This document shows positions 41,001-56,000 of a DNA stretch of 64,000 nt, piece by piece. A model generated the notes under the pieces. It made no database searches, had not been told where the DNA came from, and was given only the letters and a program-made list of their open reading frames with translations. A program made the translations under genes and the position numbers. Within the stretch, counting starts at the first letter, position 1. Every line of letters starts with the position of its first letter. Source of the DNA: Morinoia aosen (taxonomy: Eukaryota > Arthropoda > Malacostraca > Amphipoda > Talitridae); contig CM059570.1 of NCBI GenBank assembly GCA_030386875.1, positions 31,611,422 through 31,675,421 of the forward strand, written 5' to 3'.

Positions 41001-44000
41001 TTCCCTGAAGGAAATACGTAGTATAAATTAATAAGCATTTATGTATTTTTTACCATTACGATTCGATTATAAGTTCGAAACTGATTAGACTTCGTCCACT
41101 AAAACGATGCCAAAGAATGCAGCATGGTGCTGTTTTTCCCACATGCTCGATTGACGCGGCGGTTCGCATGCAAGTTTTAAACGTTTGACCTTTTGTAAGA
41201 GACCTTCCAACCTTTCGTGCGCTTAGGCAAGCTTACTATTCGCACACTGAGGGAACACGGCACCTGCACACAAGTTATGTGTCGCTTACGCTCGGTTTCA
41301 CCCCCTGTGAGTGCTAGTTCTGCCAGCACTGTGAGTTTAGATACCCCAAAAAGGTGCAAGAGCACACTTGGCCGAGCGTTTCTGGCAGAATAATTATTAA
41401 AACAATTCAACAAACCTGAAGAAATGAAACAAGACAGGAACAGCAGCGAGAGAAATATCTGATGTCACAAGATATCAACGGTTATTTAAACGCAGTGCGG
41501 ATAACAACTACAAATCCATGCGATAGTACCCGAGATAAATCAGCTCTATTAAATCCTGCTATCACCAGAAAATATCGGAACCGTTCTTCACTAGTTTTCT
41601 CCAAGCATTATGGAAGAAAACCCACCAAAACACCTTTGCTTTCCAGACATTCACGTAGGGTCGGCGTAACACAGACACAGAAAATTATGGACTAGTACCT
41701 TCATTTTCATATCGAGCACCAATCAATATTTGGTACATTTATTATCTTCTATTTTATTTTATTTTTATCTTCTACAGGTAGTGTGGCGTAAGAAGGAAGT
41801 TGAAAGAATTTTTCTACCCTAAATCTATGATTTATTTTGTTGATAAAGTCGAGGTTCGGCAATGATGTTGGCTGAAACATGGCAATATTCTAAGAGCGCT
41901 GTCGCTGCGTCGCACATTGAAAGCAAAAGCAATGATTCAGATTCTTCAAATGGAGTTCATTAAATAATTCAGATATAGCTCTTTTGAGTTCGTCTTTTTC
42001 ACGGTGGACGCCTATACATCGAGGTCATGCCTAGTGCACTTGTAGGAGTACATCAATGAATTAAAACGTGTCTTGACTTCTAAAATTAAAAATTTTCTTC
42101 TTCCAATTTTTTTTCCTCTAAAGAACAGAACTCACTTCCAACTTTAAGTCCATGTTCCAACGGTCGCCAATTTTTGTAGTATTGAATAATTCTTGATTGT
42201 GTGTAAAAAATATTCTAAGTCGTATTGCATCTCCCTAAATCTCATGATCTATCAACTGAACGGAGTTTATTATAATTGAAGAATGTTATTTCAGATAAGT
42301 TTCGCTGATTATAAGGGTTTTTGATCTAATAAGTCTGAAGTCTTGAAGTTGGATGAAAATAGATGAGCTATACTTATCTGTCACACAATACCGCTTAGTG
42401 ATTGCTCCATGGCTAAAATAAAGTTGTAAATGTTTGATCTGTTTCGTAACCTAGGGAGTGGCGAGAGAAATGCAGGCTTAGCGAGTAGAAGATTTCCCCC
42501 TATAAGCTTTGCTACTCTTCTTTTCCATTATCTAAAATCACCAGAGCATCTCTAATTCTGCTACAAAAAGTATATTGCATGAAATCGAATCCAGATCATT
42601 CGTGTTCAAAGTGTAATGCTTTTCCTTTGGCAGCGAAGAAGGCAAGCCTGTGCACACGACGACCAATATAACTCATGAAAACGTTGACTTTTATACATAT
42701 TTCTTCCTCGCAAATTCCTCAACTCTGATTTCTGAAAATCGTCTCAACCCGTATAGTTTTCATAATGGCTTCTTTTTTTCATGTGTTCATTTTCCTTCTA
42801 ACTTTTATTTCAAAGTGAACTTCTACATGTAAGATTGCAATGCACTCTAGGCGTCGAGCAAGATTGATTGCGGTGTAACAGTAAATAATTATCAAAAGAT
42901 ATGAAGGATTTTCAAATGCCTTTCATTACTAAGCACCAGAGACTGCCAGAGCAAACACGCAGCTAAGTTGACCAAGCTGGAAGTCAAAGATCTCCACCGA
43001 AGTCGCATTGCGACGAAATGCTTCAAGCTGCTCCCCGAATTCGCATAAAGAATTCGAAACTTTGGGAGACAAAGTTTGGAACTTTGTCTTTTACGAACTT
43101 TGGGAGACAACGGATCCCTAATCCGAAAAATTGATCAATTTTCAAACGAGAAACACAGCATTCGGTATTATAGTACGATTTCCTAAAAATTACTGTATAA
43201 AAAAGATAACGTTGCTATGTGCTGTATTGAGTTTTATCACTGAAATAAGTTATTGAGTTAAAACACGCACTTATACTCAAATAACAAACCTCGTTGCTCG
43301 AATTGTAAATTAATTCATTTTATATGCGTCATAAGCACGGTAATGACCATCCTTATTCATGATTCTTAGACAAAAAAACTGGGTTGAGCACTGACATTTT
43401 ACAGCTTCAACGACATATTTTATTGCGGCATTCATCCCGAACACAAATTAATCCTGATAACATATTTATGATCAGCTGACTTCAAAAGTTGCCTACCAAA
43501 ATTTTACTCATTGGCTAAGATGAAGAATGAAAGAGCAACAAATTCTACCCAATCAACATGATTCGAAAATCAAATTTCAAGTGATAGAGTTGCTAGCTAG
43601 TTAATCCAAAATTTAACACAAGTCAATCAAAGAAGTTGAAGACTCTTTACATCGAAGTTGAAGTTAGCAAAATAAGGACTCAGTAATTAGTCGCTCCCAT
43701 TTCTTTTGATCAATCATAAATTTTTTTTCAGTATGCTTGATATGAGTGTTTCCAACAGGGCTAGAGGATGATTACCCTAAGCAATGGAAGATCACACTTC
43801 ACGAAGATCATTTATTACCTTAAATTGTTGTTCATTTCTGCATACAATTCTCGCCAACTATCTCAAGCGTTCACCCTCAGTTTCAAGCCCGGAGAAAAGG
43901 CCGAATATCGGAAAAAGGAAATTTCTTTTTTCTGTATCACGAAATTAAACTATTAACTGTTTTCAGAAAACGCGCACTTATACTCAAATTTCATACCATG

Positions 44001-47000
44001 CTTCTCGTATTACGAATTAATTCAACTTTATCTACTTAATTATTGTGCTTGCCTCAGCTGCCATTGCACGCGGTGGAAACTTTGCTTATGCAGCTCAATG
44101 TTCTGTCCACGTTCGAAGGAAGGTAAAGTTTGCTCATCGTGGTCAGAGCGACAACCTTAGGCAACAACCTCTGTAAGCACCAACCTCAATCTGAGGTGAA
44201 GTCCTTTAATTTTTGTACAATTGAAACGACCTGGTCTCAAATTTTTGTTCAGCTGAAGAGCAGCTAAGTCATTTATTTTTTTCTGATAAAAACATACTGG
44301 ACAGCAGTTTTTTTTATTTTCTTCATCGATTATTTTTCCCAGCGGGTGAACGGGAGTTTCAAATTTTCAAAGTTTAACCATGCAGAATAATATTTGTAGT
44401 GTTTCAACTGGTCCTAAACTTATGATAGTTCAAGCAGTAATAACTTACAGACATTTGTTCTACGACTTATACCCTCTACTGCAGGACATGTCAGGAATGT
44501 CGAATATTTCAGGCGAAAGCGTCAGACGAGGTAAAGTATCAACATACTCACCAGGCAGCAGTGCAGTGATGCTTTAGACGGAAGATCTTGGCCCGCAGTA
44601 ATCTTTATTGCTCATTTTTTACAAATTAGAGACCTTCGTTCATCATAAAAACACTACCCTCCTTTTTCACGTTGACATCTCTGCATTTTTTTCATTTTTT
44701 CATTTCTGAAGAAATATATATTTTTTAAATTTCTGCGACACAGATGTTAACAGCCTCAAGCTATCCTTCAGTTCACAAAGGTCATGAAGACAGAAAAAAT
44801 AAAAATAAAGCTGGATGGGCAATGAAACATTGAAGCGTATTCACAAAGCGGTATATTATACATATTGCCGTACACCCATGCACTAAAAAAGCAGCGTATG
44901 AGGAAATTTAACATATACGTATCTATATGGCTGAGCGAGCAACGTTATTAGAATATAAATAGTCGTATAAATAGTAACAGACTATAAATACAGTACACAT
45001 GTTTGCATGCACATGAACGACACAAAGCCAACGTTAAAAGAACTGAGAAACAACATAAATGTTACCATCATTTTATACTCAAAAATATATATTAAAGCTA
45101 GTTGAGCGATTGGTGAAGTCAGCGAGCTAACGTTCTGCTCTGATGTTGGAGACAAAGGCTAACGTTTTGACATGCAGAAGAATCCTGCCATTTCTATGTA
45201 AACTTTCCAGTCTAACTTTATCGCCGGAGCATCAACGATGTCCCCCGCTCGCTACTGAGGTCATTTTAGCCTCAGCTAAAATCACACAGAAGCTCTGGCT
45301 AAAAAGTTAGGCTGGTCCCACGTCGCTTTTGGTGTTTCACGGGCTGAAAAATCTTTGTAACATGAAAACAAGCAGCAGTGTAAATGATTCTTTTGATAAC
45401 ATGACACCCACCAGCAAACAAAGGTATTTTGATTTACATCAGATCAAAACTGATCGTGGCTTCTTGAGTGACTGAGCGTATATCCTAATAATAATCAGTT
45501 AAAAATGACTCTGGCTTCTCTGAAATCGTATTTTGTAAGTGAAATTTAAAATGAAACGGTTACAGAACTACATTTGGAATTTTAAAACTCTACATGAAAA
45601 ATTAAATAGTACAACTATAGGTGAATAAGCCATTCCTGCTGGCACTACAAGCGTGCAACGTACACATACCCTGATTCACGTGCTCCACTCAAGTCATAAC
45701 TAGTACAACTTCAAATTTATTTGTCAAAAGAGTTCGGTAATTGCATATTACTAAACACGGTTCATCTACAAGACAAAGCCTATTCATCTTCTGAGCACTT
45801 CTGATGAACAGTAACTAGTTTTCCTTGCATAACAGTTGTTGCTATAACCTAGTGGGATGGACTGAGTCATTTTTTGCTGGCTAATTAGCATGTTGGGAAT
45901 CAAAGAAGACTTGAAAACAAAGGTGAGGCTTACTCTGACTGCTTGTCTAACTTCAGAGAGCAACTAAGTATCAGTGGTGCTCACGCTGACTTTTGTTATA
46001 GGCTTCGAGAGCACATAAGCATCAGTGGTGCCTAACATGAAAGCTTTCTGGACTCAGAAAGGAACAAAAACATTTCTGGTACCAACTTTTATTTGTGTTA
46101 TGGACTCAAAAGTGGCAAAGACATCAGTGGTGCCTACCTTCAATGCTATTATGGACTCAGAAAGGAACAGAAACATCACTGGTGCTTACTTTTATTTGTA
46201 TTTATGAACTCAAAGGTGACAAAGACATCAGTGGTGACTAGTTTCATTGTTTTTATAGACTCAGAAAGTTACAGAAACATCAGTGGTGCCTACCTTCAAT
46301 GCTTATATGAATTCAGAAAGCAGTACATACTCTGGAAGTGCTGACGAACGTAAAGCATCAAAACCTCTAATTGTTGGAGATAGATGAGCACCTCTAATAT
46401 ATTAAGATATCTCCAATTTAGAAATGCCTTTCCTGAAAAAATATTCTATATCTAAAGGTTTCTGTAGCTTTACATTAAATACATTTTTATTCTAGTTTTT
46501 AACTCCCCTCACTAAAAAGGGTTGCAAACATAAATCGATTTAAAATTAATTCCCTAAATTTTGTGACACACCCGCTTTTTGAATAAAAACATCATCGTAA
46601 AAACACACGCATAATGCTAGATTATATACAGCGGGATGTATAAAAATTGATGTACAAGGCGCTTTCACTCTTAAATTCCTAAAACAACTCTCTAGCCTAC
46701 GGTCTACACAAATTGCAACTCATTACGGATTACTACTTTCGCATGCAAGAAATAAATAATTCTGGATACAGCTACTGAGAGTTTCAGAGAACTGTAGAAG
46801 CATGTAAACCATGATCATTAATTGATGCGACAGGATCTAGTTGAAAACATTGATGACCAACGGTTCAAATTATAAATAAAAAAGCAAAGAGAGCCGCTTT
46901 TAAATACAACATTTTTATTAGGATAGTCAAACACTAGAAGAAGAACGTTTCGACCAGTCATTCTCTAAATAGAATGTCAATAGTTCTCTAAATGACCTTA

Positions 47001-50000
47001 CGGGTCGAAACGTTCTTCTTTTAGTGTTTGACTATTTAATAAGAATGTTGGATTTAAAAGCGACCTTCTTAGCTCTTTTATTTATAATTAGGATTTGCAA
47101 GAAGCAAAGCATTAACATTTATCCAATCATTAAAGGTTTTTTAACTTCATTACGAACAATCTACACAAAATTCCACAACTAGAAAGTAGTTAGCTGAAGG
47201 TAACAAGCTTAACAAGATGCCACATTGAACAATGCAAATAGGTAAGCAGGCATGAGCATGATACAAAAGTATGGTTTGTGGTTAGAGAAGTTCTGTAAAA
47301 GTTTTAAGATACACAGAAATATGTGAAAGGAAAGTAGACATGCCAGCTTATTGTCTGCGGTGCGGTAGGTGTTCAGGAGGTTGGAGGAAATTTATAATCA
47401 ATTAATGAGACAATGTAACAACCAAAATTATAAGATATTCTTCGCGCATCAACACCTTCTAAACATTCAATTGATCAGTTGGTAATGGAATTCGTTTCGT
47501 AGAGTTGGCTTATACATTCAAAAAGTGAGTTTGACTGTGTACTTTTCACATGACTGCGTGGGATCTTTTTGAAACGTATTTTAGTCTTGAAAAACTCAAA
47601 AAATTAACCAAGCAAACCGAATATCCAGTATGTTCGGAGCTGCGAACAAACTTTTCCAAAGAAGGTTGTGATAAAATTGGGGAGAAAGAACTTATCTTGA
47701 CATGCGGTTAATAGAAAAAGAGAACTTGCAATTTCTCACCTGGGTTAAGTAAAGCATATAATCCTTCACCTAAATAAAAAATAAATAAATAAATAAATAA
47801 AAAATAAACAGAAGATACGAGTTTTACCGTTCTCAGCTGCTATTCGTTAACACCAAGGTAAGACGTTCTCAATACGTCCGTAAAAAAAGCTGACGTTCAA
47901 AGTTTTTTCACTGGTGACCGCGACTCACCGTTCAAGTGCAGCAGAAACAATTATCTAAAGAACAACTTGGATGTTGTTGAAAAGGAACCTCGTTTGATTC
48001 ACATTGCGAGCGGAGCCTTGCCGCTTGCCAGTTTTACGCAACAAATAAAAGCACGTCGAATAGTTCCAACCAAGAACCAATAATTCTCGGTTGCAATCCA
48101 ATCAATGGTGCTACTTGATTGTTCTACGATCCAATAAATTTACTTCATTATTTTACGATCCAATCGATGGGGCTACCTCATTGTTTTACGATCCAATCGA
48201 TGGGGCTACCTCATTGTTTTACGATCCAATCAATGGTATTGCTTGATTGTTTCGTGACCCAATCAACGCTAGAGGATAGAACCAAGCATCGAAGACTCAC
48301 TGTTTGAGGGCTGGTAAAGTCCTCTCATCGTAGCTGTTGTGGGAGGAGGGCGAGGGTGCAGACATGACTCGTGGGGCCGCCGAGGCCCCATGACCAGGCC
48401 GAATTGTCGCCTCACCCTCGGGGGCTTCGCGCGAGGAGCGCAAACCGGGCAATGGGGGAGTTTTCTTGGGGACCGGAGGTGGAGGAGAGTAAGGTCTGGG
48501 AGGGGAAGGTGGGGGGTAAACTGGGGAGTGGGCAGGCCTGGCTGGAGGAAGGTTCGTGCCGTAGGCCTTGAATGGCACAGATGAAGTGGAAGGGGGCGAG
48601 GTGAAGCCAGGAGTCGGAGGCAGGGTAGGTAAGTTCGAGAAGTCTTCGCTGTCGTTTGAGTTCAGTCTCTGCGGGAAGGTTGGCTTCGTGAGTTTCGTTA
48701 CTTTTTGCTTTCGATCTTAGCAAGCATTCCCTTTAAAACACTTGTAGTGAGTTACGGCACCTGTTGGGCCGGGAACGAGCGCTCGCAGCAAAACTGGACC
48801 TTTTTAGAACATCGGCATCCCTACACTCAAACGAATAGAACTCGCACCGAAGATTCAAACAACTGTGGGAGTTAAATGCATGGGAAATGGGAAGCATTCG
48901 AGTCTCACCAACAGTAATAGAAATATACCACACACATGTTTCTTAATGCAACATGTTATGTGAATGATCTAGGATGGCTGAAAAACGTAAGTGCTAACGT
49001 ATTTCAAAAAAGAGATAAGATTGAATTAGATGCTAGTTTAAGCCTTCCAAACCACATACAAGCATTCCAAAAAGAAGAAAGAGAAGACACTTTATAGTAA
49101 AGAATTGTGAGAACGCGGAATATGTATATATACAAGGTGCATAGAAACAGTAAGTTGAGAAAGAAGTTTATGAAACAAAATTAAAGTTGATGATGAAAGT
49201 TGCACGTACTGTACTGTAAAACAAGACAGCAATGAACCGAAAAAAGATGTTTCGTAACAATATAAAAAGCCTATTCTATTTTAATGAAAGGAAGGCCAAC
49301 CTAGCCTTTATCTCGGGACCTCACATATTCTCCCTCGCTAATTCCCCCAAACACAAAAGTTTATCCCCCAGAGAGGCATAAGGGGTACGATTTACTAGTG
49401 TGATGCAGTATACAGCGTAACATCAACACATTCGAGAACGTCAGCATATCGGTTTCTGTACGATTATTTTTCATTTATTAACCTTCCACAATATTTTCAA
49501 ATTTCCGTTGCTCGTAGAAATTGAGAGTTTTTATTGTGATGTACACGCTTGCAAAGATTGAGGATACTTTCTGTGATGTATAGGGTGTCCCGAAAACTGT
49601 ACGTACGCTTAGACTACCCAGTTCTCCGGTATTTTGATTTTAAGTATGTGTTTATTGACATTGATACAAGTCATTGAAACAAGTAGAATGTCTATGGATA
49701 TCGATACAAGTCTCGTATCTCATTGGTGCAAGTCAATGATACAAGTCTAATGTCTATTAACATCACCACAGGTCTTGTATCTCATTGATAAGAGTCTAAG
49801 TTAAATCAAAGAAAAAAAGTTATGCAGCAAAATTATAAATATCGTAAAAGAAAATTTAGTTGCACCCGAAGTAAAGACGAGAAACATATGAGCAATTGAA
49901 AGTCTAAGGATGAGTACATTCTTTGGGCGGGCACCTGTATACAGCTGCGCAGAATATAAATGAAATAAAGTAATAGGACTTATATATAATTTGTAATATG

Positions 50001-53000
50001 AAGTAACAGGACATAAATGAGGGGATATATGAGTGTAAGAACACAAGAAGCATCACAAAGTAACATGGCGCAGAACACAAGACACGCCCAGGGAATCCTG
50101 GTAGTTCGGCCATGGAGATACTTTTGGAAATGCTATTCGGATACTATTTGTATATGCTATTGTATCTACTATTACTATATGTATGTTCGGATTCTATTTG
50201 GAGATACTGTTCCGATACTATTTGGAGATACTTTTCGTATACTATTTCTATATACTATTGTATATACTATTACTACATATATATATATGTTCGGATACTA
50301 TTTGGAGATACTATTCCAATACTATTTGTATATACTTTTGGAGATACTATTTGTATTTAGTTTTGAAGATACTGCTCGGATACTATTTGTATATACCATT
50401 GTATACTACTATTTTTTGATGCTTATTCGGATACTATTTGGAGATACCTCTGGAAATACTATTCGGATAGTTCAGTCATGGAGATACTATTTGTACACCG
50501 CAGTGGTGGGGGCTGAACTTTCATTTCTACTAGTCAAATTCACCAAATTAGGTCTTTTTCCAGTAACCTATTAAGCCTAATTGAATGTCTGTTCAAATAC
50601 TGTAACTTTGGCCAGCAAAAAATGAATTTCAAGAACTTGGTAAGTGTGAAAATGGCTGTGTGTCCGTTTCAAAAGAAAGTAGGGGCAAAAAAATTGAAAA
50701 TAATACATGGGTTATGTAGCGTAATTTTTCGGTGAAACAAAGAAGAAGACGGTTGTGTTGTGCGCTGGGTTCACACAAGCAGCCGGAAAATAGGGAGCTA
50801 GGCTCCGTCAAAGCTGCTGCTGATAACCGATCGATATATGAGTGAGTCATGAAGTTTTTGTTCCCTTCGAACGCACCTTCAATTATGTGCCGACTGTAAA
50901 CAGAGTGAACTACACGTTCAAGAGTGACTCGTAAAGTTTTTGTTCTCTTCAAGTGCATCTACAATATTGCGCCTACTGTTAAGAAGACCGAGAAATGATT
51001 ACTTTTAGGGTTAATACGAGTACACCTGCGCATGAGCGTGAATATTGATTACTGTACACTTGTTTGTGGTTTCTCTTGTATTTTTTATTTGGTACCTCCC
51101 AGTCTAACTTTTTCGCCGCCTGCATGCATGGTGTTCGCCGCATAAGTAATTAAATAGCCTGGGCGGCGAAAATCATGCATGCTCCGGCGAAAAAGGTAAA
51201 CTGGGTGATGCGGGATTGGTGTCTAACGACATAGCACTTGGGATGTTACTCGAGAACGAGCCACTTGGATCTTTTCACTTGTTGTATTCTCTTTTATTTT
51301 ATTCAATTCGATGTACTTAAAAAGATTCGACGTACTTAAAAAGATTCGACGTACTTAAAAAGATTCGACGTACTTAAAAAGATTCGACGTACTTAAAAAG
51401 ATTCGACGTACTTAAAAAGATTCGACGTACTTAAAAAGATTCGACGTACTTAAAAAGATTCGACGTACTCAAGAAGATTCGACGTACTTAAAAAGATTTG
51501 ACGTACTTAAAAAGATTCGACGTACTTGAAAAGATTCGACGTACTTAAAAAGATTCGACGTAGTTAAAAAGATTCGACGTACTTAAAAAGACTAAAAAGA
51601 AAAAAAGCCAATTGGGGTGCAAACTCGAATGTCAAACAAGATGTTCTGTATCGAGCAACTACGTCTCGTAATATTACTCAAGCACATGAACACATTAATG
51701 AGTGCAGCGGCATGATTACTCTGCCTACGTTCATTTTTTCAATTTGAGCATCAAAAGCGAAACGAATAAGGTTTACTAACATTGTTGAATACAAAATTTG
51801 GGAAAACTCACCCCTTTCTTTTCAAGGAGGTCATCGAGTGCGAGAGACTTGTACACCTGCTGTCGGTAGTCGATGATAAGCTGACTTTTGCGCTTGGCTT
51901 TATCGAAATCGTTGGTGTCGAGCGCCAGTCGCTTCTCTATTTCAAACTTGCCGAGCCGCTCCCCCGCTGTCTTGAGGAGCTCTGCAGCGCGCTGCAGCCG
52001 TCGGGCGTACTCGAGTCTGTCGTCTGGGTCGTAAAATTGGTTCTTACACTTACATCTCTCACAAAATTTATTCTAACACGGTCTGGCTTCAACAAAGTAA
52101 GTTATTCGTGTAAAACTTGGGCAATTTTTTTTTCGGCTCACGACACAAAATCAACCTAATCAGTTATTGACATAGAACTTATGTTATTTTGTTCGGCTTG
52201 CAACTCAAAATGCATGTTATCACTTTGCAAGTGACGTCTATCAGGTGGAATCGCTATGGAATTCTAAAGAGTTCGATGAACCACACTTCGGCTTTCAGAA
52301 ATGTTTCATTTCCGGTGAACTCTCATGAAATTCTTACAAGGCAATATAGTCAATGTCTCTCCATTAAAATAATTTTTGTTTAACTTGCAACTAAATGTAA
52401 CTTACGGTATTTTGCAAGTGTTTTAGTTCGTTCTCAAAGTCACAATTGATTCTCACCACCAAATGTAACGACAAACGATAACATTAATTGATTCTCATCA
52501 CAATCTAATCCGTTTCTTGCGCCTTAACGGCCATCATTTCCTGATAAAATTATCTACGGCTACCAGTTTATGAATCTGAAAACTCACTTTCATGTCGAAC
52601 AAGACTTCACTTCTTAACCGAATATTCAGTCAAAAAAAGAAATGATGCCTCGGTGCGCAACGAAACAAATAAAAATACGTAGTGGACTACCAAAATATCA
52701 AATTATGAGTTAGTTTATGGCTCTCTAACAGCTGCTAAGGTGTTCACAAAAGAGGATGTAGAAATAATTTAGTTCTGTATTCAGGGAATGGGCAATTTAT
52801 GCACGAGGTGTGTTCCCATACCCTGCATGTAGATACAGCAAGATCGAAAACAGTTTATGCGGCAAGGGAAAAGTTGAAGAAAACAATAAAAGGCGCAGGA
52901 TAAAATAGACAGTAGTGAAGAAAATAGACAATAATAATATACAAAGTATAAATATTATTTTATGTTGTAATATTTTAATTCAGTTATTTGTAATTATAAT

Positions 53001-56000
53001 TACATTAATAGTGTCCAAATGCAGGTATGGCAATATTTACTGGAGATCTGCTAAAATGTTTGACAACAAGTGATACATGTTGGAGCAAAAAAGTGATACA
53101 TGTTGGAGCAAAAACTGCATCAATTGATCGAAAGAAAGTTACAGAAGCAGTATTCTAAGACTTTGGAGTTCCAATTTCATTAGAATTCATATTGAATTTC
53201 TGTTCAAAAGCAGCGCTCGTACGTGGAAGGCTTTTGTATATGTTCGTCTGAGAATCATACGCCTCTTGACCACACCACTTAACTCACCGAGTTTAATTGT
53301 ATTCAGATGCAACACTTGAACGTCAAAAAAAAAACATCTAAATTTATCGATTCATATGTACGGTACTTTTTAACCAAAATTTTCACTTCATTGGCGTGTT
53401 AAACTATTTTTATATATTAATAACGAACAGTAAGATGAGCAAATACCTAAAATCCCGTCACTTGCACTGTCAGCTACCCCTCGAATGCCTTACTTGCACG
53501 CTAATTCAGCTTTCAAAAGCATCAACTGCACGGGGGATTGTCAACCGAAAGCATCACTCGCACAGAAGATTATTAATCAAATAAATCACTTGCGCGGAAA
53601 TTCAGTACTTCGAAAGATCACTTAAGTCATTAAATATTTTTTTTCTACCTCAGCATTAGAGCTGAAGGCTCCAGCAGTCTGCACTTCTAAAAGATGTATT
53701 TTTCAACCCGAGTGAAGAGTTTCCTTACACTGCTTCGTGTCCCTATTTTATCTTTTTATTGGATAAAAATTTCATGAGCAGGTAACAAAAGTTCCTTCCA
53801 GTTCAATTTATGGTAACAACGCGCCACACTCACTGAGGAGGGAATGCTTATAAACTTTCCTAGATATTTGTAGTAGAGGAAAATTATGATCTACTTTCTC
53901 TCGAGCAGCTTGCTTTCCCTATGATGAGCTGCTGGAGCGCAGCGATCAGGTTACGATACAAGGTTACAACCCGGGTAGCTGCCTCACTAAAACACTTCCT
54001 TTCCTAACATTTATGACATTTTCTGGCCAGAAATTTCATAGGAATTGAGATTGGGCAGCATATTTTTTGAGTATTTGAATTTTTTCCCGAACTGGATAGA
54101 CTGAAGAGCGACACAAACACACGGACGCAGCCAAGGGAGGGTGTGGTGCCACTGACTCACTGCGTGTGCCGCTAAGTAGAAAACGGAGCTTACGAAGAAA
54201 ATTGTGCTTTGAATTACAACGATAACTATATCAGATTGAATACGGCAATTCTTTTGAGTCTAGAGACTTGGAGGAGATTTTGAAACGTTAGAGTCGATAC
54301 CGCAGTGTGTTATTTATGACTTTGAGGAAGTAAGTTAAATTCTAGGTCAATCTACCGTAGACTAATTTGACCAGATTGAACTTTTGTATGTAACTTAAAT
54401 TTCAGGAGTCATTACCGTAGATTTGAGTACAATATTGATATGAAATGAATAATTTCCCACTAATAGCAATAAATTATCACGTGAGAATTTTGCAATTGGT
54501 AAATCTACATACAACCTAATAGACTCCTAAGAGTTCAGAGAGCTCTAGAGTATCACATAGAAATGGTATTTTACAGCACCTAATCATATTTAATCTAAGA
54601 TACAAATCAAATACTACACTAGACGTGAAATGGTGGACACAAGTGAGAGACTCGATTATGAGTGAATTACAGTAGAAGAGAAAAGAAAAATGATGGAGTT
54701 TGAATCTTCATCAAAACCTTTGGCACGAATATGACTTGAAATCTCCTCTAAATGTTTTTTATGAGTTTTTATTATGACGCTAGACGACATCGAGTTTCAC
54801 CTTTCACCTGCTGTGAAGTAGAAACCAATCTAAAAGCTATTTATGGAATAGTAAGTGGATTTACCTTGGCTTCTTGTTGGATGCTCGTAACGGACAGTTT
54901 GAGAGGAACATAATTGTTTTATGTCTTCATCATAAACAATGATCAAATTTGTTCCTGGTTGGATGATAGAAAGTGGCAAACTGAGGGAAATCTAATAGTT
55001 GAACATGTTCATCGTATTCATTAATCAAAGTATTCATTATCATATTAATAAATCGCACATGAAACTACGTTGAGAAAATAGATACAAAACTGGAACATTA
55101 GGTATTACCTGATTTTTGAAAATATCAGTGCAATATTTCGATGCATCAGTAAGTACGTCCTTACCCGTGAGTATGGACAATCGTCCATACAATGATTGTC
55201 AGTCGTTGATGCTACTTCTACTACACGAAAAACGTAGGAGTTTTTATGTTGGACTGAAATTTAAGCTGCAACCCCATTATGACGAAAGTATTACCTAATC
55301 TTTGAAAATAGGATACATATCAAGTGATACGTTGTTTCTCTTTAGCGTTTTCTTACTGCACACGTCTTACTTATTCTTTAAAATAGCCTCAAGCCTGCGT
55401 TAGTTTTTCATGGGGCAAAATTCAGACCATAATTATCAAGCTTAGAAATCTTTCAAACCTATTCAAAAGTATCCCAGTAAAATTTTTACACTTCAACTTG
55501 AAAAAACTACGGCGGCGATTAAAGAAAGTTGCAATCTTACATAAATCTTACATAAAACTACGGCGGTGATTCGGGAAAGTTGCAATCTTACATAAATCTT
55601 ACATAAAACTACGGCGGTGATTAAAGAAAGTTGCAATCTCACATAAATCTTACATAAAACTACGGCGGTGATTAGAGAAAGTTGCAATCTTACATAAATC
55701 TTACATAAAACTACGGCGGTGATTAGAGAAAGTTGCAATCTTACATAAATCTTACATAAAACTACGGCGGTGATTGGAGAAAGTTGCAATCTTACATAAA
55801 TCTTTCATAAAACTACGACAGTGATTAGAGAAAGTTGCAATCTTACATAAATCTCACGTAAAACTACGGCGGTGATTAGAGAAAGTTGCAATCTTACATA
55901 AATCTTACATAAAACTACGGCAGTGATTAGAGAAAGTTGCAATCTTACATAAATCTTACATAAAACTACGGCAGTGATTAGAGAAAGTTGCAATCCTACA

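Noticed and set aside
51782..52159. 125-codon plus-strand open frame
   Set aside because: Antisense of CEP104 exon 5, which matches the family coiled coil on the minus strand.
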